The position numbers and the translations under genes were made by a program. Source: Burkholderiaceae bacterium (GTDB taxonomy: Bacteria > Pseudomonadota > Gammaproteobacteria > Burkholderiales > Burkholderiaceae_C). Taken from it: DNA of 64,000 nt. A model generated the notes under the pieces. That model was given only the letters and a program-made list of their open reading frames with translations. It was not told the origin of the DNA and did no database searches. This document shows positions 23,213 through 31,986 of the stretch, one piece after another. The stretch lies in NCBI GenBank assembly GCA_023954095.1, contig JAMLIQ010000009.1, positions 1 to 64,000 of the forward strand. The letters are read 5' to 3'. The number at the start of each line of letters is the position of its first letter. Positions within the stretch are counted from its first letter, which is position 1.

Positions 23213-26200
23213 GCTGCCACCCCCTCATTGCGCGGGTCGGGCATGCCGCTGCGCTCCCAGCGCTCCAGCACTTTGACGGTGCGCAGGTTGATGCGCTGCT
23301 GTGCAAGCGTTTCGTCCCGCTGCTGCGTGCGCAGTGCACCCACCTCGGTGCGCAAGGCGCGTAGCTCTTGCACCACGGCGTCTTGCCCACCGGCCCTGCC
23401 CGTCAAACGCGACGGCGCCACGGGGGCGCGGTTGTACTTTTCGGGGACAACCGCTTCGCCTTTGTGCAGGTACGCAAGGCCATCCTCCGGTACATAGTTC
23501 GTACCCTGCAGGTATTTCGGGATGCCGTAGTACATGCTGCTGTCGTTGCGGTGCGCCCACCAGTCCTCGAAGGTCAACTCAAAACCATCGATGGGGTTTG
23601 CCAGGTACGGTGTGGTATCCATCGACGAGGCATAGCGCCAATCGGGCCGCCAGTTCGGGTCGAACCCCACCCAGGTGCCCGTGCCCGCAATGGGGTCGTT
23701 GTCGCGCCAGCTCGCGTACCGCGAATCGGCGTTCGCCACTTCGCGCGGGGTGTATGTGGGCACGCCGTTGACATAGGTCGGCGTTTTTGAGGGATCGGCC
23801 CAGTCAATGGCAGCGGGCCGCCCCGCACCGGATTTCGACGAAGCAAAAACCGCATTCGTGCCCGACAGACTCCCCGCCAGCCAGCCGCGCATGCGGGCAA
23901 GCTCGACAGAGCTGCCAGCGGTCAGCCGCGTGGCCTCTTCGATCTTCTGGCTCAGCTCGGGCAGGCGCTCCAGCGCGCTCTGGTCGCCAGCCCTCGCCGC
24001 TGCTGTTGCGGTAGTGAACTCGGCAAGGAGAAAGTCTTTTCCCTTGCCAGGCGAGTCATCCACCATCAACCCGCGCAGGCGCTTGATCTCGGCCTCGATG
24101 GAGTCGCCCAGGTCGCCGATCGAGTCCCCCATGGCGCCCGCTGCACTACCGGTGCTGGCCATGGCTGCAGAGGCCCCGCCCATGCTGCCCGTGAGGCCGA
24201 ACATGTCGCCTGCAATGTCCCCGAAGCCGTCCGCAATCTGGCTGATCGTGTCGCGCACTGCGGGGTCGTTCATGATGTCGGCGAAGGCTGCCATATAGGC
24301 CCTGGCCTGCTCCACGGTGGAAGCCACTGCGGCCCCCGCCACTGCACCGCCCTGGGCCATGGCCGCACCCGCAGCCGCGCCGCCCGCAGCAACTGAGCTG
24401 CCCGCAGCCGCGCCGCCCGCCGCGACACCAGAGCCGCCCGCCACACCGCCCGCCGCCATCACAGTGGCAGACCCCGTTGCGCCTGCCAGCAGGCCATCGA
24501 GCAAGGGGCCGACCACGGCGCTCACGATCATTTGCGACAGGCCTTGCGTCATCGCGTTGCCCAGGCCGTCGTAAATGCTGTCTTCAAACTTCTGGCTGGC
24601 CATCTTCTTGGCCTCGGCCGCGCTGGTGGCGTTCTTGCGCACATCGTCCAGAATGCCCTTGAGGCTGTCGGCACTGATGCCCATAGCCTGCTCCAGGTCG
24701 CCCACGCTGCCGTTCACTTCTGCAAATGCATCGGAAACCTCGAACAGCGCGGCCGCGCCCTCGTGCCCGGCTTCGCCCATGGCGAGGAAGCCGTCCATGG
24801 CGGCCTTGAACTCAGCTGCGGTGCGCGGCATTTCAATGCCCGCCTTGCCCAGCCGGTCCTCGATCTCGCTGCGCATCGCCGTGCGGCGCTGGTTGCTGCT
24901 GTAGAAGTTGTTGAAGTAGCTGCCTGCCCGCTGGTCAAAAGCCTCTTTGCCGCCCATCGACTCCACGAAACTGGAGGCCTTGTCGCCCCCCTCCAGGCTG
25001 GCATCGAACAGCGACGCGCCAAAGCGCTTGAACCACGTGTTGGCCAGCGTCAGGCTGGTGGCCAGGCGCGTCAGGGTGTCGATGGCCTTCTCGCCCTCGC
25101 GGGCAAATTCGCTGGCCTTGTAGGTGGTGCGCGTGACGGTTTCTTCGACCTCGCGGAAGGCGTCAGCACCCGCGTCCATCTCGACACCGCTGCTGGCCAC
25201 CCGGCGCTTGATGGTCTCGGTGGTCTCTTCCCACGTGCCGATCACCTGCTGCGCAAGCTCGTTGTTCGCCGTATCCAGCGCTTCCTGCAGCTTCTTTTGT
25301 GCATCGCCTTCGCTCAGGCCGTGGGTGGAGAGCTTGATGTCAGTCGTGAACCCTTCCAGGCGCGCAGTGCTCAGTCCCAGCACATCGGCAAAGTCGCTCA
25401 CCTGCTGCGACATGGCCTTGAACGTGTCGCCCAGGGTCTTGCGCACCTGCTCATCAAGTTCGTCGTATTCGGTCTTGTCACTGCGGAAAAGACCGCCCTT
25501 GTAGAACTTGTAGCTGCGGCCCTCAAAGCCCGACTCGCCGCCAAAGGTGCCCTCGATGCCGCTGTCTTTGAGCTTGCGGCCGAAGAGCGATGGCAGCACT
25601 GCGAGAGCAAGGGCAATGGGGCCCAGCGCCCCGGCGATAACACCAAGGCCGGTGCCGATGGCGCCTGAGCCGAGCAACGACGCGCCCGCCCCCAGCGTAG
25701 ACATCATCCCGCCGCCTGCGCCCCATGCGCCCGTGAGCCCCATGCCGAAGGCACTGCTGCCGAGCAACGATGCGCCGCTGGCCACCGTGCCTAACCCGCC
25801 GCCTGCGCCGCCGCCCGTGGCGGCATTCGCCGCCAGGCCAAAGCCAGCGCCGAAAACGCTGGTGCCAATGCTGACGATCCACTTGCGCACGGTCATCTGG
25901 TACAGCACGTCGAGCACGCTGGCTTTGAGCGTGTTGCCCAGGCGTTTGAAGGCGTCCTGGCCGCCCTCCAGCACGTTGACGAACACGTCGTGCGCGGTGC
26001 GGTCTACGCTCTGCCACATGTCCATCCAGCCGCGCTCTTCGCGCTCGCGGATGTTCTTCTGGCCGAGCAGGCCTACAAGCTTTTCGCGTGCCTCGATCTC
26101 GCGCTCGATGGCCTCCCAGGCGTCCGAGCCTTCGTGGTACTGCTGCGCGCGCTTTTCTTTCAGGCGGGCGATGGTCACCAGCTCGACCGCTTCGGACAGG

Positions 26201-27819
26201 CTGATGTTCAGCTCGCGCGCCAGGCCTACGGCCTGCTCCTCGGCGTGGAGCGCAGCCACCCGGTCGTTCACGCTGGCCAGGGCCCGGTTGGCCGCCTGCT
26301 CCTGCGCAACCAGCCAGACAGCGATGCCATCGGCTTCCTTGTGCCTGGCGTCGGCGGCCGCCTGGACGGTTTTGAGCAAAGACTTCCGCGCATCATCTTC
26401 CGCCTTCGTGGCCGCGCTGATCGCGGGCTGCTTGTCCAGCAGCGCAGCCTGGGCCTTGGTCAAACCATCCAGGCTCAGTTCGCCCTTGGCGTAGAGCGCG
26501 TTCAGGCGCCCCCAGTCGGCGGCGAATGTGGCGGTCAGACCCGAGAGGTCGGCCAGGAGATTGGCCTGGGCCTCCAGTTCCTTGTTGGCCTTGGAAACGG
26601 CGCCTTTGTCAACGCCGCTCTTGCGAATGGCCTCCTCCGTGCGGGCGACCACCGCCGGGTCCAGCTTGGCGGCCAGGTCCGCGCTCGGGCTCTGGTCGTT
26701 CGCCAGCCGGATCGCCGCCAGATTCTTGCGGTACTCCTCCAGCGCCTTGTTCGCCCGCTCCTGCTTGGTCAGCGCGCGCTCGTTCGCCTTGTCCACCGCG
26801 TCCAGCGCTTCCACGGCGTCCTTGTTCACCCGGTTGCGCTCGGTCTGCGCCTCGGTGGCTCGCGTCTCCAGCCGCACCTGCTCGGTCAAAAACGCAATCT
26901 TCTGGCGTAGCTCCTCATTGCCCCGCTCAAAGCTCTCGCCACTGCGCCCCGGCAGCACGCCGCGCTGAGTGCGCCGCTCCAGCTCCTCGCGCAGGATGTT
27001 CAGCTTCTGATCCACGCTGGCCTCGCGGCCAATGTTCAGCATGGCATCCCGCGCTTCCTTTGCCGCGCCCGTCACCCCGCGCCAGGCTTTCTCCAGCGTT
27101 CCCAGGCTCCCCTCGATGCGGGCTATGCGCGGCCCCATCGCGTCCGCGTAGGCGTTCTGCGCAATCGACGCCGCCCGCTCCTCGTCGCCCAGCTCCACCG
27201 CCGCCTTGATCTGCGCGTAGGTGCTCGCCGTCAGGTAGTTCATGGTTTCGTTGAGCTTCAGGCTCGCCTTCACCGGCGCCTCGCCCAGCTCGGCAAACAC
27301 CTTCACCGTGTCGCCCACGGCGGTGCCAACGCTGCGCTCCATTTCCTGCGCGGTGATGGTGAACTTCTGCAGGTTCTCCCCAGCAATGCGCCCGGTACCG
27401 GCCATCTGCGCCAGAGTGGCCGCTGCCTGCCCCTGCGTGCCCACCACCCTGTCTACCGCTCGGGCCATGTCGCCCAACTGCCCCACCGTCACGCCTGCCG
27501 CGTTGCCGGTCAATGTGATGGCGCGCTCGTAGGCTTGCGCTTCCTTAGCGCCCTGCATGTGGGCATAGGTCGCAGCGCCTACCGCAAGCGCTGCCGCTGC
27601 GCCCGCCGTCCCCAGCACAGCAATGGATCGGCTGGCCGCTGCCGCCGCCGTGCTTTGGCTCTCCACGATGTCTTTCACCGCCCCGCCCATGGAGGTGGTG
27701 GACTTCTCCAGCCGCCCCACCGCGGCCTCGGTTTGGCTCACTTCCTTGCTCAAATCCTGGCGGAACTGGCGCGCCTCCAGCACCAGTTTCATCACCAGGG
27801 CGCCCAGGTTCGTGCTCAT
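23209..27819 (-). CDS. Tape measure protein
   Basis: 1536 residues, the longest gene of the prophage. The N-terminal third is helical and matches the lambda gpH-like TMP family (MARAVDRVVGTQGQ, ASTYAQIKAAVELGDEERA). The centre has long Gly/Ala-rich hydrophobic stretches (about 680-790 and 1080-1180) that would span the host membrane during DNA injection. The C-terminus (YLQGTNYVPEDGLAYLHKGE, then VVPEKYN) is typical of tape measures. It sets the tail length and follows the G/GT pair, as in lambda. Confidence 0.95.
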   Translation of the reverse strand: MSTNLGALVMKLVLEARQFRQDLSKEVSQTEAAVGRLEKSTTSMGGAVKDIVESQSTAAAAASRSIAVLGTAGAAAALAVGAATYAHMQGAKEAQAYERAITLTGNAAGVTVGQLGDMARAVDRVVGTQGQAAATLAQMAGTGRIAGENLQKFTITAQEMERSVGTAVGDTVKVFAELGEAPVKASLKLNETMNYLTASTYAQIKAAVELGDEERAASIAQNAYADAMGPRIARIEGSLGTLEKAWRGVTGAAKEARDAMLNIGREASVDQKLNILREELERRTQRGVLPGRSGESFERGNEELRQKIAFLTEQVRLETRATEAQTERNRVNKDAVEALDAVDKANERALTKQERANKALEEYRKNLAAIRLANDQSPSADLAAKLDPAVVARTEEAIRKSGVDKGAVSKANKELEAQANLLADLSGLTATFAADWGRLNALYAKGELSLDGLTKAQAALLDKQPAISAATKAEDDARKSLLKTVQAAADARHKEADGIAVWLVAQEQAANRALASVNDRVAALHAEEQAVGLARELNISLSEAVELVTIARLKEKRAQQYHEGSDAWEAIEREIEAREKLVGLLGQKNIREREERGWMDMWQSVDRTAHDVFVNVLEGGQDAFKRLGNTLKASVLDVLYQMTVRKWIVSIGTSVFGAGFGLAANAATGGGAGGGLGTVASGASLLGSSAFGMGLTGAWGAGGGMMSTLGAGASLLGSGAIGTGLGVIAGALGPIALALAVLPSLFGRKLKDSGIEGTFGGESGFEGRSYKFYKGGLFRSDKTEYDELDEQVRKTLGDTFKAMSQQVSDFADVLGLSTARLEGFTTDIKLSTHGLSEGDAQKKLQEALDTANNELAQQVIGTWEETTETIKRRVASSGVEMDAGADAFREVEETVTRTTYKASEFAREGEKAIDTLTRLATSLTLANTWFKRFGASLFDASLEGGDKASSFVESMGGKEAFDQRAGSYFNNFYSSNQRRTAMRSEIEDRLGKAGIEMPRTAAEFKAAMDGFLAMGEAGHEGAAALFEVSDAFAEVNGSVGDLEQAMGISADSLKGILDDVRKNATSAAEAKKMASQKFEDSIYDGLGNAMTQGLSQMIVSAVVGPLLDGLLAGATGSATVMAAGGVAGGSGVAAGGAAAGSSVAAGGAAAGAAMAQGGAVAGAAVASTVEQARAYMAAFADIMNDPAVRDTISQIADGFGDIAGDMFGLTGSMGGASAAMASTGSAAGAMGDSIGDLGDSIEAEIKRLRGLMVDDSPGKGKDFLLAEFTTATAAARAGDQSALERLPELSQKIEEATRLTAGSSVELARMRGWLAGSLSGTNAVFASSKSGAGRPAAIDWADPSKTPTYVNGVPTYTPREVANADSRYASWRDNDPIAGTGTWVGFDPNWRPDWRYASSMDTTPYLANPIDGFELTFEDWWAHRNDSSMYYGIPKYLQGTNYVPEDGLAYLHKGEAVVPEKYNRAPVAPSRLTGRAGGQDAVVQELRALRTEVGALRTQQRDETLAQQRINLRTVKVLERWERSGMPDPRNEGVAA

Positions 27820-28301
27820 TGCGCGCCCCTGTTCGCTCTTGGCTTGCTCTTTTCAGCCCGGGCCGCAATGGCGTGGTCTTCGTGCAGCACCGCCATTTCA
27901 ATAGCGCCAAGGGCCTCGGTATGGCGCGCCAAACGCCTGTGGCGCACGCGGGCCAGGCAGGCAAACGCGGCAATGCCGGCCCAGTTCAGGCACACCCTGC
28001 GCCCGTCCATGCCGGCATGTTGCCACTGCGTCTGCACCCGCAAGAAAAACATCCAATCCTCCCAGTTGTCCTCGTACACCTCGAAGGCGTCAGGCTCTTG
28101 ATCCGGGGCCTGATCCCCGCGCTCAGATCGGGCCTGCTCCACTTGCTCATCGGTGGCGCCCATGGCCCGCATGCCTGCTTCCACAGCCTCGTCCACCGGC
28201 ACCGCCTGGCGGCGCTTCTGGTGCGCGCCAGAGCTAAGGCGCGCCCAGTGCTGCGCCGCCGCCGTCAGTTTTTTGCGCGGGCCCCGGCGCAGCCTTCCCA
28301 A
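27816..28301 (-). CDS. Tail assembly T region, expressed as G-T fusion by -1 frameshift
   Basis: DUF1799-like segment (EDNWEDWMFFLRVQTQW). The frame has a nominal start at 28301. It is more likely read only by ribosomes that slip at AAAAAAC (28274-28268), directly before the G stop codon. The fused GT product would be about 258 residues: 108 of G plus 150 of T. As in lambda, G and GT in a fixed ratio would chaperone tape measure and tail tube. The 3' end overlaps the tape measure start (ATGA). Confidence 0.8.
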   Translation of the reverse strand: MGRLRRGPRKKLTAAAQHWARLSSGAHQKRRQAVPVDEAVEAGMRAMGATDEQVEQARSERGDQAPDQEPDAFEVYEDNWEDWMFFLRVQTQWQHAGMDGRRVCLNWAGIAAFACLARVRHRRLARHTEALGAIEMAVLHEDHAIAARAEKSKPRANRGAQ

Positions 28302-28591
28302 AATGCCGCCGCCAACCCAGCGGGAGCCGAGCTGATCGACAAAATGGCCTCCAGCTCTTCGCCGCTGAATGGCACCTTCTCGTTGGTGTCCTTGTCCACA
28401 AGCTCCCAGTCCACCAGCTGGCGCCGCACCACGTCAGCGTGTTGCACATCGCGCAGCTCCTTCAGTTCGTCGGGCGTGGCGCGTTTGAACTTGCACATCA
28501 CCGTGTTCTTGTCGAATCCACCTCGGTCATTGGCCACATTGACGGTGGCCTCCATGGAAAATGTGGGGGAAAGTGCGCGTTTGAATGCCAT
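28265..28591 (-). CDS. Tail assembly chaperone G
   Basis: 108 residues. TVNVANDRGGFDKNTVMCKF, then RRQLVDWELVD and LEAILSISSAPAGL, matches phage tail assembly chaperones of the G type. It ends ARAKN-stop, with the slippery heptamer occupying the last codons. Placed between the tail tube gene and the tape measure, as in lambda-like phages. Confidence 0.85.
   Translation of the reverse strand: MAFKRALSPTFSMEATVNVANDRGGFDKNTVMCKFKRATPDELKELRDVQHADVVRRQLVDWELVDKDTNEKVPFSGEELEAILSISSAPAGLAAAFWEGCAGARAKN
28268..28274 (-). other. Programmed -1 ribosomal frameshift site (A AAA AAC)
   Basis: The heptamer lies in the exact phase needed (A AAA AAC then the TGA stop at 28267-28265). Slipping one base back gives AAA AAA CTG ACG, which continues into the T frame from K-K-L-T. 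This is a canonical X XXY YYZ site with the most slippery codons. Confidence 0.85.
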
Positions 28592-28650
28592 GGTGTTCTC
28601 TCGTTTTCAGGGAATGGATTGGGGTTGATTGGTGAGATTGGGGCAGCGCT

Positions 28651-29586
28651 TCAGGTAAACGTCAGCACCACCTCGTCATTGCCGGCATCCGGCATCACGG
28701 CGAAGTTCGCGTTCAGCATGGCGGTCTTGTCCAGGTCGCTCAGCGACGGCTCCTGGTTGAACTGCAGCTTGGGCAGGGAAATGCCCACGATGTTTCCGGC
28801 CACCAGGCCGTGCACGATCTCCAGGGGCATCACCGTGCCGGTGACCACGTTGGAAGCCCAGTCCTTGGTGGCCACCTTGGTCATCTCGAACACGGCGCTG
28901 GCCGTGGCCTTGCGATCAGGGCTGCGCACGCCCGACTGGTTGATGAGGTCGCGCCATGCCACCTGGTTCGCCAGGTCCAGGCTGAACGACTTGGTGGCAA
29001 GGTCCAGCCCATCGAGCGAGAACGTGCCCGTGTTGTCGTCGCCCACCGTCAGCGGCTGCTGGAAGCCGGCGAACGAGATCCCGGAGGGGAACACGGCATC
29101 CTCCACGGGGTGGTACTTGCCGATGTAGGTGAACTTGAGCGCAGGGATCTCCTCGGCGTTCATCGACAGGCTCCAGGTCCCCTTGGCATCCGACATCTTG
29201 AACAGGATGCCGTCCATGTAGGCGAACAGCGTGATGTAGTCGCCCTCGTCGCCGTGCGGCTGGTAGACGGCGCTGGTGGCAGCGGTGATGGTCTCGGCCA
29301 TGTCGCAGCCCAGCAGCAGCTGGGAAAACTTTGGCGCGGTGCCCGCTGCGCCGGAGCCTGCCAGCTCCACCTCGAACTCGAACACCCGGTGCCCGCTGGC
29401 AAACAGCGCGCCCTGGTTGCCCTTGGAGCCGCTCAGCAGGTTGCGCTCCACGAACTTGCCCTTGATGGGCTGGGGCATGAGCCCGCGGCAAAGAATGGCG
29501 TTGGCGCCCGGCGTGGGTGCGGCAGGCGTGCCTTTGGCGGGCTGCTTCATTGCCAGCAGCACCATGTTGCTCATGTTCAGGCTCAT
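28651..29586 (-). CDS. Major tail (tube) protein
   Basis: 311 residues. The N-terminal half (RVFEFEVELAGSGAAGTAPKF, quoted in part, then SQLLLGCDMAET) and WSLSMNAEEIPALKFTYIG are typical of phage tail tube proteins. The C-terminal half looks like an added beta domain. It is the first tail gene after the head-tail connector set and precedes G/GT. Confidence 0.85.
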   Translation of the reverse strand: MSLNMSNMVLLAMKQPAKGTPAAPTPGANAILCRGLMPQPIKGKFVERNLLSGSKGNQGALFASGHRVFEFEVELAGSGAAGTAPKFSQLLLGCDMAETITAATSAVYQPHGDEGDYITLFAYMDGILFKMSDAKGTWSLSMNAEEIPALKFTYIGKYHPVEDAVFPSGISFAGFQQPLTVGDDNTGTFSLDGLDLATKSFSLDLANQVAWRDLINQSGVRSPDRKATASAVFEMTKVATKDWASNVVTGTVMPLEIVHGLVAGNIVGISLPKLQFNQEPSLSDLDKTAMLNANFAVMPDAGNDEVVLTFT

Positions 29587-29629
29587 GATCGTTCCTTGGA
29601 AGTGGAGGGGGTTGCGTCAGCGCCTGGTG

Positions 29630-29845
29630 TCAGGCGGGGCTCTTGCCATCGGCGCCAGGCGCCTTGGGCTGCGTGGGCTCCTCCACGCGGCGGCGCACGC
29701 CGGTGAACGGGTCGCGCTCGAAGCGGCCGGCCTTGCCGGTGAATTCGTCCGCCGGCCAGCCGCCCTTGGGCATGGGCATGGGCTGGCGCACAGGGTCTTG
29801 TGCTTCGTCCGCCTGGGCGGACTGGGGGGTGGTCTTGGGTGCCAT
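29630..29845 (-). CDS. Small tail-region protein
   Basis: 71 residues, polar and Pro-rich (PVRQPMPMPKGGWPADEF, then RFERDPFTGVRRRVEEP). No family recognised. Between the tail terminator and tail tube genes; possibly a minor assembly protein. Confidence 0.5.
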   Translation of the reverse strand: MAPKTTPQSAQADEAQDPVRQPMPMPKGGWPADEFTGKAGRFERDPFTGVRRRVEEPTQPKAPGADGKSPA

Positions 29846-29856
29846 GGGGGTTCCTT

Positions 29857-30294
29857 TCAGGTGGCAAGGGGCCGCACGTCCAGGTCCAGGACGATCCAGC
29901 CGTAGGGGTGTTCCAACTGGCGGCTCTGGCGCCAGTCCTTGGGCAAGGCGCTGTCGAACGGGCGCGGCATTCCGGTGTCACGCACCCAGTCCAGCACGTC
30001 GTGCAGCAGTGACAGCTCGGCGGCTTCCACGGCGCCCACGGGGGCGTCGTCGGCAACCTTCACGAAGCCCACCACGCCCAGCGACACATGCCCCAACTGG
30101 CCTTCGCGTCCCCGGTAGTTGGCGAAGCGCCCGCCGCCTCCGCTCACCAGGCAGATCACGCCCTTCTCCAGCTCAGCCGGGTCGTGGTTCGGCGGGTCCA
30201 GCACCAGGTCGCGCTGCACCACGCGCAGCGGCAGCTTGGCGGCCATGCTGGCCCTGATGCCTTCGAGGGCGGTGTCCGTGGGGTTGGGCGTCAT
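29857..30294 (-). CDS. Tail terminator-like protein
   Basis: 145 residues: DTALEGIRASMAAKLPLRVV, a central Gly-rich turn (LVSGGGGRFANYRGREGQ), then VEAAELSLLHDVLDWVRDTG. Length and position before the tail tube gene fit a tail completion / terminator protein. The start overlaps the stop of the gp10-like gene by ATGA. Confidence 0.6.
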   Translation of the reverse strand: MTPNPTDTALEGIRASMAAKLPLRVVQRDLVLDPPNHDPAELEKGVICLVSGGGGRFANYRGREGQLGHVSLGVVGFVKVADDAPVGAVEAAELSLLHDVLDWVRDTGMPRPFDSALPKDWRQSRQLEHPYGWIVLDLDVRPLAT

Positions 30295-30836
30295 GCCACG
30301 CTCCCGCCGCCCTGCCGGGCCAGGTATTCGCGCCCGGCCTGCGCCATGCGGCCGGGGAAGATGCGCCGCATCATGTCGGCCGTGGGGCCAGCGTAGGGGT
30401 GCGGCTTGATGCCGTGGTGGCGCACATGCCAGGACAGGCCCTGGTAGCGGTCGCGCAGCTCCAGGTTCTCGTGCACAGCCTTCATGCTCGACTTGCGCGC
30501 GCGGCGCCGGCCGGCGAAGACCTTGGACTCCAGCCACGCCTTGATGTCGGCCGCCGCGGGGTCGGCCCAGCGCGGCAAGCCTTTGCCCGGGCCGCGCCCT
30601 TCTTCCACGGCCTGGGCGTAGTCCACCCCGGTGCGCACATGCCACTCGAAGGCGGACACCGGCTCGGCACGAATCGAGTCAACCAAGCCGCTGCGAAACT
30701 TCGGCGCCCTGTTCTTCATCAGCACGGCGGCATGCTGGGCCAGATTGGCAAGCTCATCGCACAGCGCGCGCTCCAGTCCGTCGCCGGCAGCGGTCATCGA
30801 AGCGGTGACCTGGTGGATATTGGTGGTGGCGGCCAT
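30291..30836 (-). CDS. HK97 gp10-like head-tail joining protein
   Basis: 181 residues. LAQHAAVLMKNRAPKFRSGL, then SFEWHVRTGVDYAQAVEEG-like (AFEWHVRTGVDYAQ) and KPHPYAGPTADMMRR, is the HK97 gp10/minor tail pattern. Such proteins connect head and tail. It lies between the connector-like gene and the tail terminator. Confidence 0.75.
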   Translation of the reverse strand: MAATTNIHQVTASMTAAGDGLERALCDELANLAQHAAVLMKNRAPKFRSGLVDSIRAEPVSAFEWHVRTGVDYAQAVEEGRGPGKGLPRWADPAAADIKAWLESKVFAGRRRARKSSMKAVHENLELRDRYQGLSWHVRHHGIKPHPYAGPTADMMRRIFPGRMAQAGREYLARQGGGSVA

Positions 30837-30838
30837 GG

Positions 30839-31468
30839 TCAACGGGCTCCCTTGAACTCGGCCAACAGCGTCTCGAACAGCGCAGCGGGCGTTCCGTTGC
30901 GCGGCAAGCCGGTGTAGCCGTCGCGCATGGCCTGGGGCTTGACCACGTTGCGCATGGCCATTTCGCGCATGGCCTCGGCCTGGGCGCGCAGCAGCAGCAG
31001 GCCGCGATCGGAGGGGTTCACCGTGGTCTCGCCTGCGCCATCGCCCAAGGCATGGGTGGCGAAATACCAGAACCGGAACTCGCTGCCCCACACCTGCAGC
31101 TGGCGCGGCGTGGGCGCCGGGCTGAACTCCAGCCACCAGGACGCCCCGCCCCACTGCGCGGCCACGCGCGGCACCGCTCCGGGGTAGTTGGGCTCCCAGG
31201 GCCTGGGCGTGCTGGCCGGATCGGCCCACTGGTGCACCTTGAGGGCGGCGAAGTCGGCCTCCTGCACAGCGTAGCGCGCCTGCAGCGGGAACAGCGTGAC
31301 CTGGCCCAGCTTGGTGATGGGACGCTTGGCCTGCATGTCCAGCAGCGCCACACCCAGCAGGCGCTTGAAATCGCCATCGGCAGGCGCGCGGAACTGCGCG
31401 GCAGCGTCGCTCAACGATGCCTTGAAGTCCGCCACCAGGGCCGAAAGCGTCATGGACATGCCGATCAC
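30839..31468 (-). CDS. Head-tail connector-like protein
   Basis: 209 residues; a start five codons later (MTLSAL) is equally possible. ALLDMQAKRPITKLGQVTLF, then DFAALKVHQWADP and FRFWYFATHALGDGAGETTV, suggest an adaptor protein of the neck. Assignment rests on position directly after the capsid block. Confidence 0.6.
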   Translation of the reverse strand: MIGMSMTLSALVADFKASLSDAAAQFRAPADGDFKRLLGVALLDMQAKRPITKLGQVTLFPLQARYAVQEADFAALKVHQWADPASTPRPWEPNYPGAVPRVAAQWGGASWWLEFSPAPTPRQLQVWGSEFRFWYFATHALGDGAGETTVNPSDRGLLLLRAQAEAMREMAMRNVVKPQAMRDGYTGLPRNGTPAALFETLLAEFKGAR

Positions 31469-31471
31469 CTC

Positions 31472-31903
31472 TCAGGCGGCGGGCAGCTTCTCGCCAATGG
31501 CGGCGAGCTGCTCGGGCGTCAGGTTGGCAAGTTGCTGCTGGTAGGCGGCCGCGGCCTCGGCCTCCAGCGCGGCATTGGCGCGGCGGATGCGCTCGGCCTC
31601 CAGCGCGGTCAGCAGGCTGGCGCGCGGCTTGGCGTGCTCCTTCTCGGCCTGGCACAGCAGGTCGAAAGCCTCCTGCGTAAGGCCCGGCAGCTCGGCCACG
31701 ATCTCCTTCACCGGCTTGGCGTGCAGCGCCTGCACAAGCTCGGCCAGGTTGGGCGCGGCGGATGGCGCGGCGGGCGCATGGCCTTCGCGGTGCTCGGGCG
31801 GCAGCAGCCGCACGTCGATGTCGCGGCCATCGCCGGGCGGGATGAGCTTGCCACCGATGAAGAGGGGCGAAGCCGTGGTGTTTTCGATGTGCTTGGTGGG
31901 CAT
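31472..31903 (-). CDS. Hypothetical head-region protein
   Basis: 143 residues from the ATG at 31903. The N-terminal beta segment (HIENTTASPLFIGGKLIPPG, then RDIDVRLLPPEH) is followed by Ala-rich helices (LTALEAERIRRANAAL). Not recognised; possibly a capsid-associated or head completion protein. Confidence 0.55.
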   Translation of the reverse strand: MPTKHIENTTASPLFIGGKLIPPGDGRDIDVRLLPPEHREGHAPAAPSAAPNLAELVQALHAKPVKEIVAELPGLTQEAFDLLCQAEKEHAKPRASLLTALEAERIRRANAALEAEAAAAYQQQLANLTPEQLAAIGEKLPAA

Positions 31904-31986
31904 GTTGTGCTCCTTCCCCTGCGGCGCTCGGGCCCCCGGCCGCAGCCGGGGGACTTTCTGCACTTCGCTTCGGGGGGGGTGTTTCT

